A stretch of DNA of 16,268 nt from Cyanobacteria bacterium UBA4641 (lineage in GTDB: Bacteria; Cyanobacteriota; Vampirovibrionia; Gastranaerophilales; Gastranaerophilaceae): the NCBI GenBank assembly GCA_002405805.1, contig DHMN01000042.1, positions 6,175 to 22,442 of the forward strand, read 5' to 3'. Below the pieces are notes generated by a model. The model was not told the DNA's origin. It saw nothing but the letters and a program-made list of their open reading frames with translations, and did no database searches. Below, piece by piece: positions 1 through 9,003 of the stretch. Positions within the stretch are counted from its first letter, which is position 1. Every line of letters begins with the position of its first letter. The position numbers were made by a program, and so were the translations under genes.

Positions 1-20
1 CTCAACTCATATTCTAGTCA

Positions 21-32
21 GTTCAGGGTGAC
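21..32 (-). repeat. Partial copy of the dispersed palindromic repeat
   Basis: The bases GTTCAGGGTGAC match one arm plus flank of the palindromic repeats seen complete around 11010 and 14914. The partner arm (ACCCTGAA) is not found in the first 20 bases. The copy is therefore either cut by the window edge, as a long-loop variant like the one at 14914 would be, or truncated. It lies downstream of recG. Confidence 0.4.
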
Positions 33-67
33 ATTGCTATTCAAAATCAACATTGATAGCTTGCCTT

Positions 68-93
68 CCTGTCCTCTTGCCTTCTGTACTTCC
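68..93 (+). repeat. Short pyrimidine-rich dispersed repeat, copy 1
   Basis: The bases CCTGTCCTCTTGCC, followed by TTCTG, lie directly after the recG stop codon. A near-identical stretch with one substitution in the first 14 bases occurs at 3740. A looser reverse-complement relative lies near 10767-10788. The function is unknown, and with only two good copies the call is tentative. Confidence 0.3.
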
Positions 94-2490
94 TTAAATA
101 TCCAATCCTGTAAACATTTCAAGTGAGGTCACATTTTTCAAAAGCGGAAAGTTTTCAATATCATATTCTTTCACAAAGTCAATTGCCTCATTGCGCGCAA
201 GTTCAAGAATCTTGGCATCACGCACGATATCCGAAATAATCAAATCAGGCAAACCTGATTGACGTGTTCCCAGAAATTCCCCTGGGCCGCGCAATTGCAA
301 ATCTTTCTCCGCAATAACAAATCCATCGTTGGTTTCTGTCATAATTTTCAAACGCTCTCTGGTTTCTTGCGACCTTGATGCGGTAATCAGCACACAATAC
401 GATTGGAGCGAATTACGACCAACACGTCCTCTCAACTGGTGAAGTTGCGACAAGCCAAAGCGTTCAGCGTTCTCAATAACCATAACCGTTGCATTTGGCA
501 CATCAACTCCGACCTCGACAACAGTTGTAGACACCAAAATATCATATTTGCCGTCTTTAAAATCTTTCATCACTTCGTCTTTTTCATCGTTTTTCAATTT
601 GCCATGGAGTAAACCTATTTTAAACTGTGGAAAGACTTCTTTTTGGAGCTTTTCAGCCTCAATTGTAGCAGCTTTTGCGGATAAAGTTTCACTCTCATCA
701 ATCAACGGATAAACAATGTAGGCTTGTCTGCCATCATTTACTTCACGCTCAATCAAATCCCACACGGCTTTATGAGAACCTGTCAGGCTTGTTTTTATAG
801 GTTTTCTGCCTTTTGGAAGTTCATTTATTACGGTCAAATCCAAATCGCCGTGAACAGTCAATGCCAAGGTTCGCGGAATCGGAGTTGCCGTCATAGTGAG
901 GATTTGTGGATTTTGTGATTTTTTCTTCAAAACATTACGCTGTTTTACCCCAAACCTATGCTGCTCATCCACAACAATCGCCCCAAGATTGCTGAACTGC
1001 ACATTTTCTTGAATCAGCGCGTGTGTGCCAACCGCAATATTTGTCTGACCGTTTTTGAGGTCAGTTTCAAATTTTTGTCGCACCTTTTTGCCGTGACTGC
1101 CTAAGAATAAGCCAACACTAAGCCCCATTGGAGTGAGCCATTGAACAAGGTTGTTATAGTGTTGTTGAGCAAGGATTTCGGTCGGCGCCATAAGTGCTCC
1201 CTGATAACCGTTTTCGATTGCTGCAAGCAACATAATCGTTGCAACGACAGTTTTTCCGCTACCAACATCGCCTTGCAAAAGTCTTTGCATAGGGGTATCA
1301 GAATCCATATCTTGCAAAATCTCGTTCACGGCTTGTTTTTGCCCTGAAGTCAATTCAAACGGCAAGTTTTTAATAAATTGCTGAACAAGTCCATCTTTAT
1401 GCACTTTTAAGGCATACGAAGATGTATTTTTCGCAGTGTTTTCACGCAATCTGATTAACTTCAATTGCACCAAGAACAATTCTTCAAAAATCAGAGAAAA
1501 TCTTGCGTGCTCCAAGCTGTCCATAGATGCAGGGAAATGAATTTGTGCAACGGCAACTTTTTTGTCAACCAGCCCCAAACGCGCTCTGATATGGTCAGGA
1601 ACAATATTTACAATATCGTTTTTGTATAGCTCAATCGCGTTATAAATTGCTTTACGCAAGGTTTTGATGCTAAGCCCTTCGCAAACTGTATAAATCGGCA
1701 CAATACGCGCCACATTCAGATTTTTTGTCCCAGAATCTTCCATAAATTCACCGCTCATAATCGAATATGTCGGTTTATCCATTGTTAATTGGTTGTTGTA
1801 GCTATTGCGCTTAACCATCCCAGAAACCATAATTCCTGCATTTACAGGGAATTGAGCTTTGGTGCGCTCAAGCAAATATTTATTACCTTTTGCATTGAAA
1901 AAACTCAATTCAAATCGACCGCTTTCATCACCGATAACAACTTTTATAACTGATAAATTGTTTCGCGTATTAAATGCCGAAACTGATTTTATATAACCAA
2001 AAACAGTTGTAGTCTGTCCTTCTTCCAAGTTTTTAATAAGGGTGCGTGAAGAATAATCAATATGTTTTTTAGGAAAATACATCATCAAATCTTGAGCAGT
2101 AAAAATGCCAAGTTTGTTTAATTTGTATGCAACTTTTGGTCCAACACCTTTGATATACATAACATCCACTTCTGACGGATGTTTTTGACGTTGTAGATGC
2201 ATTGTTTTCTCTTCTTCTTGAGATTGTTTTTCCTGCTGAATATCGGCTTTTATCGTCCTGACAAGCTGTTCAATTGCCTTGCGCCTTTCAGGTACTGAAG
2301 AGTATGGATAAACATCAAAAGCCTCTTCTACAACTGCCCAACGAGGATTTTTTCCTGACTTTTTGTAATTTTTGCGCGCCTCACCCTTGATAAAACTCGA
2401 AAACTTTTGAGTTTTACCGTGGATGTCGATATAGCGATATTTAACCTCAATATCTATAGCCGCTTTTATTTTGTCAAGATTCTCAACCAT
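94..2490 (-). CDS. recG: ATP-dependent DNA helicase RecG
   Basis: RecG is the superfamily 2 helicase that reverses stalled forks and migrates Holliday junctions and D-loops during repair. The 798-residue product has, in order, an N-terminal extension (about 1-105), a helix-hairpin-helix-like stretch with KGVGPKVA, the OB-fold wedge domain (about 150-250), and two helicase lobes. Walker A is GDVGSGKT (about 407-414), the DEAH-type box is DEQH (508-511) followed by RFG, motif III is TATPIPRT, and motif VI is QLRGRVGR. The RecG C-terminal signature DLQLRGPGEFLGTRQSG is intact. The protein is about 100 residues longer than the E. coli enzyme. From family knowledge, cyanobacterial and plant RecG also carry N-terminal extensions. 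It lies 85 bp downstream of ruvB on the same strand and is probably co-transcribed with it. Confidence 0.97.
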   Translation of the reverse strand: MVENLDKIKAAIDIEVKYRYIDIHGKTQKFSSFIKGEARKNYKKSGKNPRWAVVEEAFDVYPYSSVPERRKAIEQLVRTIKADIQQEKQSQEEEKTMHLQRQKHPSEVDVMYIKGVGPKVAYKLNKLGIFTAQDLMMYFPKKHIDYSSRTLIKNLEEGQTTTVFGYIKSVSAFNTRNNLSVIKVVIGDESGRFELSFFNAKGNKYLLERTKAQFPVNAGIMVSGMVKRNSYNNQLTMDKPTYSIMSGEFMEDSGTKNLNVARIVPIYTVCEGLSIKTLRKAIYNAIELYKNDIVNIVPDHIRARLGLVDKKVAVAQIHFPASMDSLEHARFSLIFEELFLVQLKLIRLRENTAKNTSSYALKVHKDGLVQQFIKNLPFELTSGQKQAVNEILQDMDSDTPMQRLLQGDVGSGKTVVATIMLLAAIENGYQGALMAPTEILAQQHYNNLVQWLTPMGLSVGLFLGSHGKKVRQKFETDLKNGQTNIAVGTHALIQENVQFSNLGAIVVDEQHRFGVKQRNVLKKKSQNPQILTMTATPIPRTLALTVHGDLDLTVINELPKGRKPIKTSLTGSHKAVWDLIEREVNDGRQAYIVYPLIDESETLSAKAATIEAEKLQKEVFPQFKIGLLHGKLKNDEKDEVMKDFKDGKYDILVSTTVVEVGVDVPNATVMVIENAERFGLSQLHQLRGRVGRNSLQSYCVLITASRSQETRERLKIMTETNDGFVIAEKDLQLRGPGEFLGTRQSGLPDLIISDIVRDAKILELARNEAIDFVKEYDIENFPLLKNVTSLEMFTGLDI

Positions 2491-2575
2491 AGTTATGATT
2501 TTACATCAAGAAAATGTTTTTTACTAACGCTTAATATTGAATTTTTCGAGGGTAATCGGCAGGGATTTTCCATTG

Positions 2576-3658
2576 CTAAAACAAATTTTGCTGAATTGAG
2601 TCATTACGTTTGATTTTATATCCCAAATGTCTGTAGGTTTCAGGGGAAACCTTACGTCCGCGCGGAGTTCTTTGCAACAATCCGGCTTGGAGCAAAAACG
2701 GTTCGCAAACATCTTCAATTGTCCTTGCATCTTCCCCAATTGCAGCAGCAATGGTCTCAATACCGACAGGTCCGCCGTCGTATTTTTCAATGATTAATTT
2801 TAAAAGATTTCTGTCAGTGGTATCCAACCCAAATTCATCAATTTTCAAAATATCAAGAGATTCATTTGCAATATCTTTTGTAATTTTGCCGTTATATTTT
2901 ACAAGAGCGTAGTCACTGACCCTTTTGATAAGTCTGTTTGCAATACGCGGTGTTCCTCTTGAGCGCTTAGCGATTGCAAAAGCACCTTCATCATCAATTT
3001 CGATATCCAAAATTCCTGCGGTACGTTTGATTACCTGCGACAATTCTTTATTTGTGTAAAATTCCAATCTGTGAATTATACCAAATCTGTCGCGCAAAGG
3101 TCCTGATAATTCGCCGGCTTTTGTAGTTGCACCAATCAGAGTGAATTTTGGCAACGGAACACGCAAAGTTTTGACCGTTTGGCTTTTTCCGGTTGTCATA
3201 TCAAGATAAAAATCTTCCATTGCTGGATACAAAATTTCTTCCGCAACCTTGTTCAATCGGTGAATTTCATCGATAAACAGGATTTCACCGCCTTGCAAAG
3301 ACATCAAAATTCCGATAATGTCGCGCGGACGCTCCAAAGCAGGAGCTGATGTGATTTTTATATCAACCCCCATTTCTTGCGCAATTACGCCCGCAAGTGT
3401 TGTTTTTCCAAGCCCCGGGGGACCATAAAACAACAGGTGGTCAAGTGGCAATTCACGTTTTTTTGCAGCTTGGATAGTGATTTTTAGAGTTTCTTTTAAG
3501 TTGGATTGACCAATATATGTGTCAAAAGATTTTGGACGAATACAGTTTTCAAAATTTTTGTCAAGGTCAATTACCTCCGGTTTTACAACAGGATTTTTCT
3601 TGACCGTCTTTGGTTCGTTATTATTTTCAAAATCGTTATCGTCTGCAATAATACTCAT
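2576..3658 (-). CDS. ruvB: Holliday junction branch-migration ATPase RuvB
   Basis: RuvB forms the hexameric AAA+ motor that drives RuvA-bound Holliday junctions. The 360-residue product has Walker A GPPGLGKT (79-86), Walker B with DEIH (130-133), the sensor-1 region GATTKAG, an arginine-finger region GPLRDRFG, and a C-terminal winged helix ending in the family motif TPRGR. The first 35 or so residues are a poorly conserved acidic and lysine-rich extension, which accounts for the slightly long size. The start ATG is preceded by AGGA four bases upstream. It is first in a minus-strand pair with recG. ruvA and ruvC are not in this window. All key residues are present, so it should be active. Confidence 0.97.
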   Translation of the reverse strand: MSIIADDNDFENNNEPKTVKKNPVVKPEVIDLDKNFENCIRPKSFDTYIGQSNLKETLKITIQAAKKRELPLDHLLFYGPPGLGKTTLAGVIAQEMGVDIKITSAPALERPRDIIGILMSLQGGEILFIDEIHRLNKVAEEILYPAMEDFYLDMTTGKSQTVKTLRVPLPKFTLIGATTKAGELSGPLRDRFGIIHRLEFYTNKELSQVIKRTAGILDIEIDDEGAFAIAKRSRGTPRIANRLIKRVSDYALVKYNGKITKDIANESLDILKIDEFGLDTTDRNLLKLIIEKYDGGPVGIETIAAAIGEDARTIEDVCEPFLLQAGLLQRTPRGRKVSPETYRHLGYKIKRNDSIQQNLF

Positions 3659-3739
3659 TTCATCCTAATCATAGCATGAAAATTGTTTGGAGGAAAGAGT
3701 GGAGGGTTTTGGGTTGGTTATAGAATGGCATATACCCCA

Positions 3740-3759
3740 CCTGACCTCTTGCCCTCCTG
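3740..3759 (+). repeat. Short pyrimidine-rich dispersed repeat, copy 2
   Basis: The bases CCTGACCTCTTGCC, followed by CTCCTG, repeat the stretch found after recG at 68. It lies in the 171-bp gap between the divergent ruvB and zinc-ribbon genes. Apart from the promoter at 3815 I see nothing else in this gap. Confidence 0.3.
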
Positions 3760-3814
3760 CATTCTTGCTCTCAAAAATATCCTCTTTTTGAACTAGTTTA
3801 AACCACACGCGCTA

Positions 3815-3823
3815 TGGTATAAT
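3815..3823 (+). promoter_or_regulatory. Extended -10 promoter predicting a leaderless mRNA
   Basis: TGGTATAAT is a perfect TGn extended -10 element. Its last base is six bases before the ATG at 3830, so transcription would start at or within a base or two of the A of the start codon. No convincing -35 element lies 16-18 bp upstream, which is usual for extended -10 promoters. The GGGG at 3825-3828 is too close to the ATG to act as a ribosome binding site and would not be transcribed. Confidence 0.6.
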
Positions 3824-3829
3824 TGGGGT

Positions 3830-6800
3830 ATGGAATGTCCAAAATGCGGAGCAGAAATAGATAAAAATGCGATGGTGTGCCCTAACTGTAAAAAGGTGCT
3901 CAAAATCGTTTGCCCTGTTTGTCGTACCGTGAATACAAAAAATGTCTGCAGAAAATGCGGAGAAATTCTTGTTACCAAATGTTCAAAATGTGGCAAGATA
4001 AATCTGATGAAAAACAAAAAATGTATCAAATGCGGTTTTTCTAACGAAATTAGCGCAGTTCAGGGAGAGTCAAACACCGACAGTTTTGCGGTTGTAAGAA
4101 TTGACTTTCCAAACAGTGATGTCGTAAAAGCTAAACTTGGCTCAAATCAGTTATACCAAAAGTTTAGGACAAATTTTGATGCGATGATTGCCTCTTATGT
4201 CAGCACTCTAAGGGTAAGACGCCAAATTATCAAAAACGACATCTATATTATAAGATTCAACAGGGATTATACATTCACATCTTCTGCTAACTCTGCAATC
4301 CTTGCTACAATTGAGCTTTTGAATATGATAACCAAGCTCAATGTGAAACTTTTGAAGAAAAAAGGAGTTGCGCTGAAATGTAATTTTTCAATAATGAAAA
4401 GGGATGCCGACAAAGACCCTTATGATATTGACTCAAAATTCCACGCAAATATGGTCTACCAAAGTTCTTCAAAAGATATGAAAGCACTGGATGCATTTCA
4501 GGTAATAACGGATGAAGATTTTTATGACTCATATAAAGACAAATATAAAATGGAATCTTTAAATTCGACTCTTGTAAATGGCAAAATGAAAAGATTCTAC
4601 GAAATCGACCTCAAAGAGTTTGTAAATATTGGAGAATTTTTGCGAAACGAAGCTCAACAAGAGCAAGAGTCACACGAAGATATTGAAATTCCAAATTTTG
4701 TACAATCCGCACTTATTGACCAAGAAAAAATCACCCAACAGGCACTAAAAGAAGAAAATCAGCTTTCTGATGATGAAATTTACGACATCGAAATGATTAA
4801 TTTTGAAGAGATAAATTGTGCCTTCATTAAAACTGAAAGTATAAATGTGCTTGATTGTGTTGTCCAAACTCTCCAACAAGTGCCAAAAGGAGTTTTGGCA
4901 ATAAAAGCATCTCCAATGTATCAGCCGTACTCTTTGAAACTATTATCTGCAGTTGAAGAAATCGGAATTTATGACAACGTAATCCCTGTAACATGTCATG
5001 ATGATATGAAGTATTCACCGTACGCATTTTTCAGAGATTTAGTATCTTCAATTTTTGACTACACGGTTTCTCAAAAATTGTTTGATACGAACGATTTTTC
5101 AATGTTTGCAAATATAGATAAATCAAAATTGATTGAAGATTTAATCAGATTAAATCAACGACCTATGCAAAATATGGCGCAAACAAGGGAAGATTACTGC
5201 AACGTATTTTTATCTTTATTAAAAGCCATTCCAAACACTCTGATTTTTATTGAAAATTATGAAAAAATGGATTCAAGTTCAATGTTTGTCTTGGAAAAAT
5301 TATTTGATTATTTTGACGAGGCAAATATCAGTTACTTGATATCTTATGACAAAGAATTTTCACTCCACAAAAACGCACATTTTCTATTGGCTCGTCCATA
5401 TTACACTGAAGTAACCCTGACTCCGACGCCGTTCGAAATAATCATTGGCTCAGATTTAGAGTTTTACAAAAACATAATGACTGACTTCTATTTCCAAAGA
5501 ATTGCAAAATATGCCTGCGGAAGTACGCTATTTTTAGATTTTGCAATCCAATATTTAATAGAATCAGGAGTTTATGAATACACAGAAGATTCAATTGTAA
5601 TGGTTAATCCAAAAACAATTATCATTCCGTCAGGGTTGGACAAATTGATTAAACGTCGTATCAATCTGATGAAAGACGATGAAGAAATGATTAAATTCTT
5701 GACTATGCTTGTACTTTTAGGAACAAGGGTCGATGAAAAAACAATCAATTCTTTAGGATTTAACAATTGGCAAAAAATGGCAGAAAAACTTAGCGGTATG
5801 GGTTATATGTATTCATACAATAATTGTCTGTATTTCCCTAATTACAACATTTTGCGCAAATGCCTTTTAGAAGTCATAAAACCTGAATATTTGCAATCTG
5901 TTGCTAACGAATTATTTGAAAATGTGTTTGTTGAATCCATGCCGGCACCTGTAAAAACTTTCCTGTTTGATAAATTCCAAATGGGTGAACAAGTTATATT
6001 TGAGTGGGAAAAACTTGCAAATATTAACCTTTCTATGGGCGATTTTGCATCATATTTGAATTGTTCTCACGAGATTTTGACAGCACTGGACAAATACGCT
6101 AAAAATTGGTCAGAAGAAGATTTGATGAAGTTTAAATTTTCTCTTTATGAAAATGTTTCAAACAACTTGTTTGACTATGACCCTGAAAAGACAAGAGAAC
6201 TTGCGGAAAAGACTTTGGTAAGTATTCAAAAAAGTGGAAATTCTGAACAGTATGTATCGCTTTGTACAAGAATGATTCAAGGTTCTATTGAACACGGCGA
6301 TTATATGTATGCGATGAATCTTACTCATGGCGTATTATCATCTTTGGACAAATCTTCAATTGACCCATCATCACCTGATTTCAATTTGTATTTCTTGTTA
6401 ATGTCAATAATTTATGTCAAAATTTTGTTTAATATCGGCGCGTATGAAGACTGCCTTGATATCGGTTATAACGTCTTAAATGTTTTAGATTCTGAAAAAA
6501 TCGACTCAATACAATACACAATTGTATCAAAAGAAGAATTTAAGTATTTGGTAGCTGAATGTGTCGGATATATCGCACTTGTTGATGTTATTACACTGAA
6601 AGAAGATGTCGGTGAATTTTTAGATATTTCAAGAAAATTATTAAATTTCTTACCAGAATCTTATTCTATCTTTGTACAACTGCAAAACCTAATCAAAGGG
6701 CAAGCTGTCAGCTTGAATAAAAGCATGGATGGAGAAGATGTATTTTCACCAATTCTTTACCACATAATCAATGCGTTTATATCTTTCAAAAACAATCCTG

Positions 6801-7408
6801 AAAAATTTGCACAAGAAATCTACAAATCAAAACTAATTGCTAAAAATGCAATGATGTTCCAGTTTGAACTGTTCAGTGATTTGATGATTGGTTATGCCTA
6901 TATTGGATTAAATTCATTCAAAAAAGCATCTGCAATAATCTATAAGATTATCAAAGATGCAAAAATCAAAGGAATGAACGCAATTGTTCATTCTGCTTGG
7001 TATGTTATGAGTATTCTAAATATCAAAGAAGGGAAATACGACATTGCTTACGGCGTATTGAATAACTCTGATATTCAAATGGAGAAAAACGGAGTTGTCA
7101 GTGATTATTTGACAATGTTAAATAAAGTAAATATGTACAAAGTTTTGATGTGTACAGGTTCAAAAGACCAAGCACAAATTTGTATGAATCAGGCATCTGC
7201 AATTGTTCAAAAATATGTTTTAAATTTCAACTTGAATATTGACATTCAAAAAATTATGATGGAAAATTCTGTTAGCACAGCAGAGCAAAATGATGCTCAA
7301 GATACTGTGACAAAGCAAGAAGAGAGTATCTCAGTCGAAGAAAATTCATCAAAATTTAGCGAGGAAGATGGTGATGTCGTCAATCCTTCAGAATTTTTCT
7401 CCGATTAG
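3830..7408 (+). CDS. Zinc-ribbon, cyclase-like, STAND-ATPase-like, helical-repeat protein (probable pseudoenzyme)
   Basis: This is a cytosolic-looking 1192-residue protein with no membrane segment. Six CxxC pairs at residues 3, 17, 28, 40, 51 and 65 make three zinc ribbons. Residues about 83-265 resemble a class III nucleotide cyclase domain: RIDFPNSD could match the first metal-binding Asp, and KNDIYIIRF the second strand pair. The usual glycine-rich and Asn-Arg features are missing. Residues about 330-650 follow the AAA/STAND layout of MalT-type predicted ATPases. However, the P-loop position reads KGVLAIKASPMYQPYS (353-368) with no GKS/T, and the Walker B position reads LIFIENYEKMD (471-481). 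The later motif GSTLFLDFAIQYL (564 on) and a proline-led RR segment (600 on) are well kept. Residues about 730-1130 are all-helical and TPR-like, and the last 50 are acidic. The order ribbon-cyclase-ATPase-TPR is a known signalling architecture. Domain calls come from visual pattern matching. glgA follows 39 bp downstream. Confidence 0.75.
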   Translation: MECPKCGAEIDKNAMVCPNCKKVLKIVCPVCRTVNTKNVCRKCGEILVTKCSKCGKINLMKNKKCIKCGFSNEISAVQGESNTDSFAVVRIDFPNSDVVKAKLGSNQLYQKFRTNFDAMIASYVSTLRVRRQIIKNDIYIIRFNRDYTFTSSANSAILATIELLNMITKLNVKLLKKKGVALKCNFSIMKRDADKDPYDIDSKFHANMVYQSSSKDMKALDAFQVITDEDFYDSYKDKYKMESLNSTLVNGKMKRFYEIDLKEFVNIGEFLRNEAQQEQESHEDIEIPNFVQSALIDQEKITQQALKEENQLSDDEIYDIEMINFEEINCAFIKTESINVLDCVVQTLQQVPKGVLAIKASPMYQPYSLKLLSAVEEIGIYDNVIPVTCHDDMKYSPYAFFRDLVSSIFDYTVSQKLFDTNDFSMFANIDKSKLIEDLIRLNQRPMQNMAQTREDYCNVFLSLLKAIPNTLIFIENYEKMDSSSMFVLEKLFDYFDEANISYLISYDKEFSLHKNAHFLLARPYYTEVTLTPTPFEIIIGSDLEFYKNIMTDFYFQRIAKYACGSTLFLDFAIQYLIESGVYEYTEDSIVMVNPKTIIIPSGLDKLIKRRINLMKDDEEMIKFLTMLVLLGTRVDEKTINSLGFNNWQKMAEKLSGMGYMYSYNNCLYFPNYNILRKCLLEVIKPEYLQSVANELFENVFVESMPAPVKTFLFDKFQMGEQVIFEWEKLANINLSMGDFASYLNCSHEILTALDKYAKNWSEEDLMKFKFSLYENVSNNLFDYDPEKTRELAEKTLVSIQKSGNSEQYVSLCTRMIQGSIEHGDYMYAMNLTHGVLSSLDKSSIDPSSPDFNLYFLLMSIIYVKILFNIGAYEDCLDIGYNVLNVLDSEKIDSIQYTIVSKEEFKYLVAECVGYIALVDVITLKEDVGEFLDISRKLLNFLPESYSIFVQLQNLIKGQAVSLNKSMDGEDVFSPILYHIINAFISFKNNPEKFAQEIYKSKLIAKNAMMFQFELFSDLMIGYAYIGLNSFKKASAIIYKIIKDAKIKGMNAIVHSAWYVMSILNIKEGKYDIAYGVLNNSDIQMEKNGVVSDYLTMLNKVNMYKVLMCTGSKDQAQICMNQASAIVQKYVLNFNLNIDIQKIMMENSVSTAEQNDAQDTVTKQEESISVEENSSKFSEEDGDVVNPSEFFSD

Positions 7409-7447
7409 AATTGAATGAATTTATCCGTATTCAGAAAGAGAGGAAAA

Positions 7448-8896
7448 ATGAAAATATTATTTGCAGCAGCTGAAGTAGCACCATTTTCAAAAGCAGGCGG
7501 TTTGGCTGATGTTGTCGGCAGTTTGCCAAAAGAACTTGAAAAAGATGCTGAAATCGCGATTTTTACCCCTCTTCACGGATGTATTGATAAAGATAAATAT
7601 AAAATTAAAGAGGTTGAAAACTCTGAAATGTGGTTGACTTTTGGTAATCAACCGCACAAATTTAACCTTTATATGACAAAACTTCCAAATACAAAAATTA
7701 ATGTATTTTTTATAAAAAATGATTGGTATTTTTCTTGCTTTAAAGAAGTTTATCCAAAATATCTTGACCCAAGATATGAACACGAAAGATATATTTCATT
7801 TTCTCTTGCCGTTATGGAATACGCAAAAGCACTAAACTTCCGTGCTGATGTTATCCACGCAAACGATTGGCATACTGCGATGATTCCATTATACTTACAT
7901 TCAAATTACAAATTTGATGAATTTTGGGCTAATACAAAATGCGTATTTGAAATCCACAATCTTGCCTATCAAGGTATTTGGTTTGAAGATGTTTTAGATT
8001 TTGCCAATATGAGAAAAGATATTGTATACAATCAATGGGGTTGCGAACACTACAACCGCGTAAACTGGATGAAAGGTGCGATTAATTATTCAGACAGAGT
8101 TGTTGCGGTTTCTCCAACTTATGCAAGAGAAATCTTAACTCCTGAATATGGCGAAAATATGGACTATACTTTGCGCGGAGTTCAATATAAATTGCGCGGA
8201 ATCCTAAACGGAATTGACTATGACGTGTTTAATCCGAAAAAAGACAAAGCACTTGTTAAAAACTATGATGTAAAATCTTTTGATAAAAAAGAGCAAAACA
8301 AAAAAGCAGTTTGTGAATATTTCGGACTGAAATATAATCCTGACAGACCGTTGATTGCTTTAATTTCTCGTCTTGTTGACCAAAAAGGTATTGATTTAAT
8401 CCGCGATATGCAATACGAATTGCAAAACCTGAATGCTGATTTTATATTTATGGGCAGCGGAAATAACGATTACGAAAACCTGTTCATTTGGCTTTCTAAC
8501 AATACTAAAAATATCAGAACTTATGTCGGATATGATGCAAAACTTGCTAACCTTGTTTATGCAGCCAGTGATTTCTTCTTGATGCCTTCAAAATTTGAGC
8601 CTTGCGGACTAAGTCAACTTATCGCAATGAGATATGGAAGTTTGCCTATTGTCAGAGCAACCGGAGGTTTGGAAGACACCATAACCGGTTATCCTCTTGA
8701 TAATTCAAACGGTTTCAAATTTTGGCAATATAACGGTTGGGATATGCTCAATGCTATCAAGTGCGCGTTGTATGTTTATACAGACAAATACGTCTTTAAT
8801 GCTATGAGAAAATCTGCAATGGAATCTGATTTTTCTTGGAAACGCAGCGCAAAACAATATCTTGATATGTACCGAGAAATTACAAACAAGAAATAA
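7448..8896 (+). CDS. glgA: Glycogen (starch) synthase, GT5 family
   Basis: GlgA transfers glucose from ADP-glucose to the growing alpha-1,4-glucan chain of glycogen. The start at 7448 gives 482 residues and has GAGAGG four bases upstream. It places the substrate-binding motif KAGGLADV at residue 15, where E. coli GlgA has it. An ATG at 7415 would add 11 residues without a good ribosome binding site. Other visible signatures are the N-lobe HANDWHTA, the C-lobe SRLVDQKG, and the GT-B nucleotide-sugar site KFEPCGLSQL with the catalytic-region Glu at 384, followed by TGGLEDTI. The length is normal for the family. It follows the 1192-residue gene closely and may share its transcript. No other glycogen gene is in the window. 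There is no clear hairpin terminator after the stop. Confidence 0.96.
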   Translation: MKILFAAAEVAPFSKAGGLADVVGSLPKELEKDAEIAIFTPLHGCIDKDKYKIKEVENSEMWLTFGNQPHKFNLYMTKLPNTKINVFFIKNDWYFSCFKEVYPKYLDPRYEHERYISFSLAVMEYAKALNFRADVIHANDWHTAMIPLYLHSNYKFDEFWANTKCVFEIHNLAYQGIWFEDVLDFANMRKDIVYNQWGCEHYNRVNWMKGAINYSDRVVAVSPTYAREILTPEYGENMDYTLRGVQYKLRGILNGIDYDVFNPKKDKALVKNYDVKSFDKKEQNKKAVCEYFGLKYNPDRPLIALISRLVDQKGIDLIRDMQYELQNLNADFIFMGSGNNDYENLFIWLSNNTKNIRTYVGYDAKLANLVYAASDFFLMPSKFEPCGLSQLIAMRYGSLPIVRATGGLEDTITGYPLDNSNGFKFWQYNGWDMLNAIKCALYVYTDKYVFNAMRKSAMESDFSWKRSAKQYLDMYREITNKK

Positions 8897-8939
8897 AAAT
8901 TTTCTCCTAAAAATAAATCATGTACCTTTTGTAACAACT

Positions 8940-8969
8940 TTTACACCTTTATAAAATATGTGTTATACT
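8940..8969 (+). promoter_or_regulatory. Sigma70-type promoter for the response regulator gene
   Basis: TTTACA at 8940-8945 (5 of 6 consensus) and TATACT at 8964-8969 (5 of 6) are separated by 18 bp, and a TG extension lies one base before the -10 (8961-8962). The predicted start is near 8976. This gives a leader of about 28 bases, which contains AGGGG at 8994-8998 as ribosome binding site for the ATG at 9004. Confidence 0.65.
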
Positions 8970-9003
8970 GTAGGTACTAGAGATTTACGGATTAGGGGAT
9001 AAT

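Noticed and set aside
2524..2790. Open frame of 88 codons on the minus strand overlapping the 3' part of ruvB
   Set aside because: It lies in another frame within a clearly conserved ruvB C-terminus, has no ribosome binding site and no recognisable motif.
3656..3676. Minus-strand extended -10 (TGCTATGAT) for ruvB
   Set aside because: Its predicted transcription start would fall downstream of the ruvB Shine-Dalgarno AGGA, leaving it outside the mRNA. The true promoter is unclear.
3830..7408. STAND-type anti-phage defence protein (Avs-like)
   Set aside because: The P-loop is missing, no effector domain (nuclease, protease, TIR) is visible and no defence neighbours are present. The zinc-ribbon and cyclase-like order fits signalling better.
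7415..7447. A longer glgA start at 7415
   Set aside because: The ATG at 7448 has GAGAGG upstream and puts KAGGLADV at the usual residue 15. The extra 11 residues have no support.
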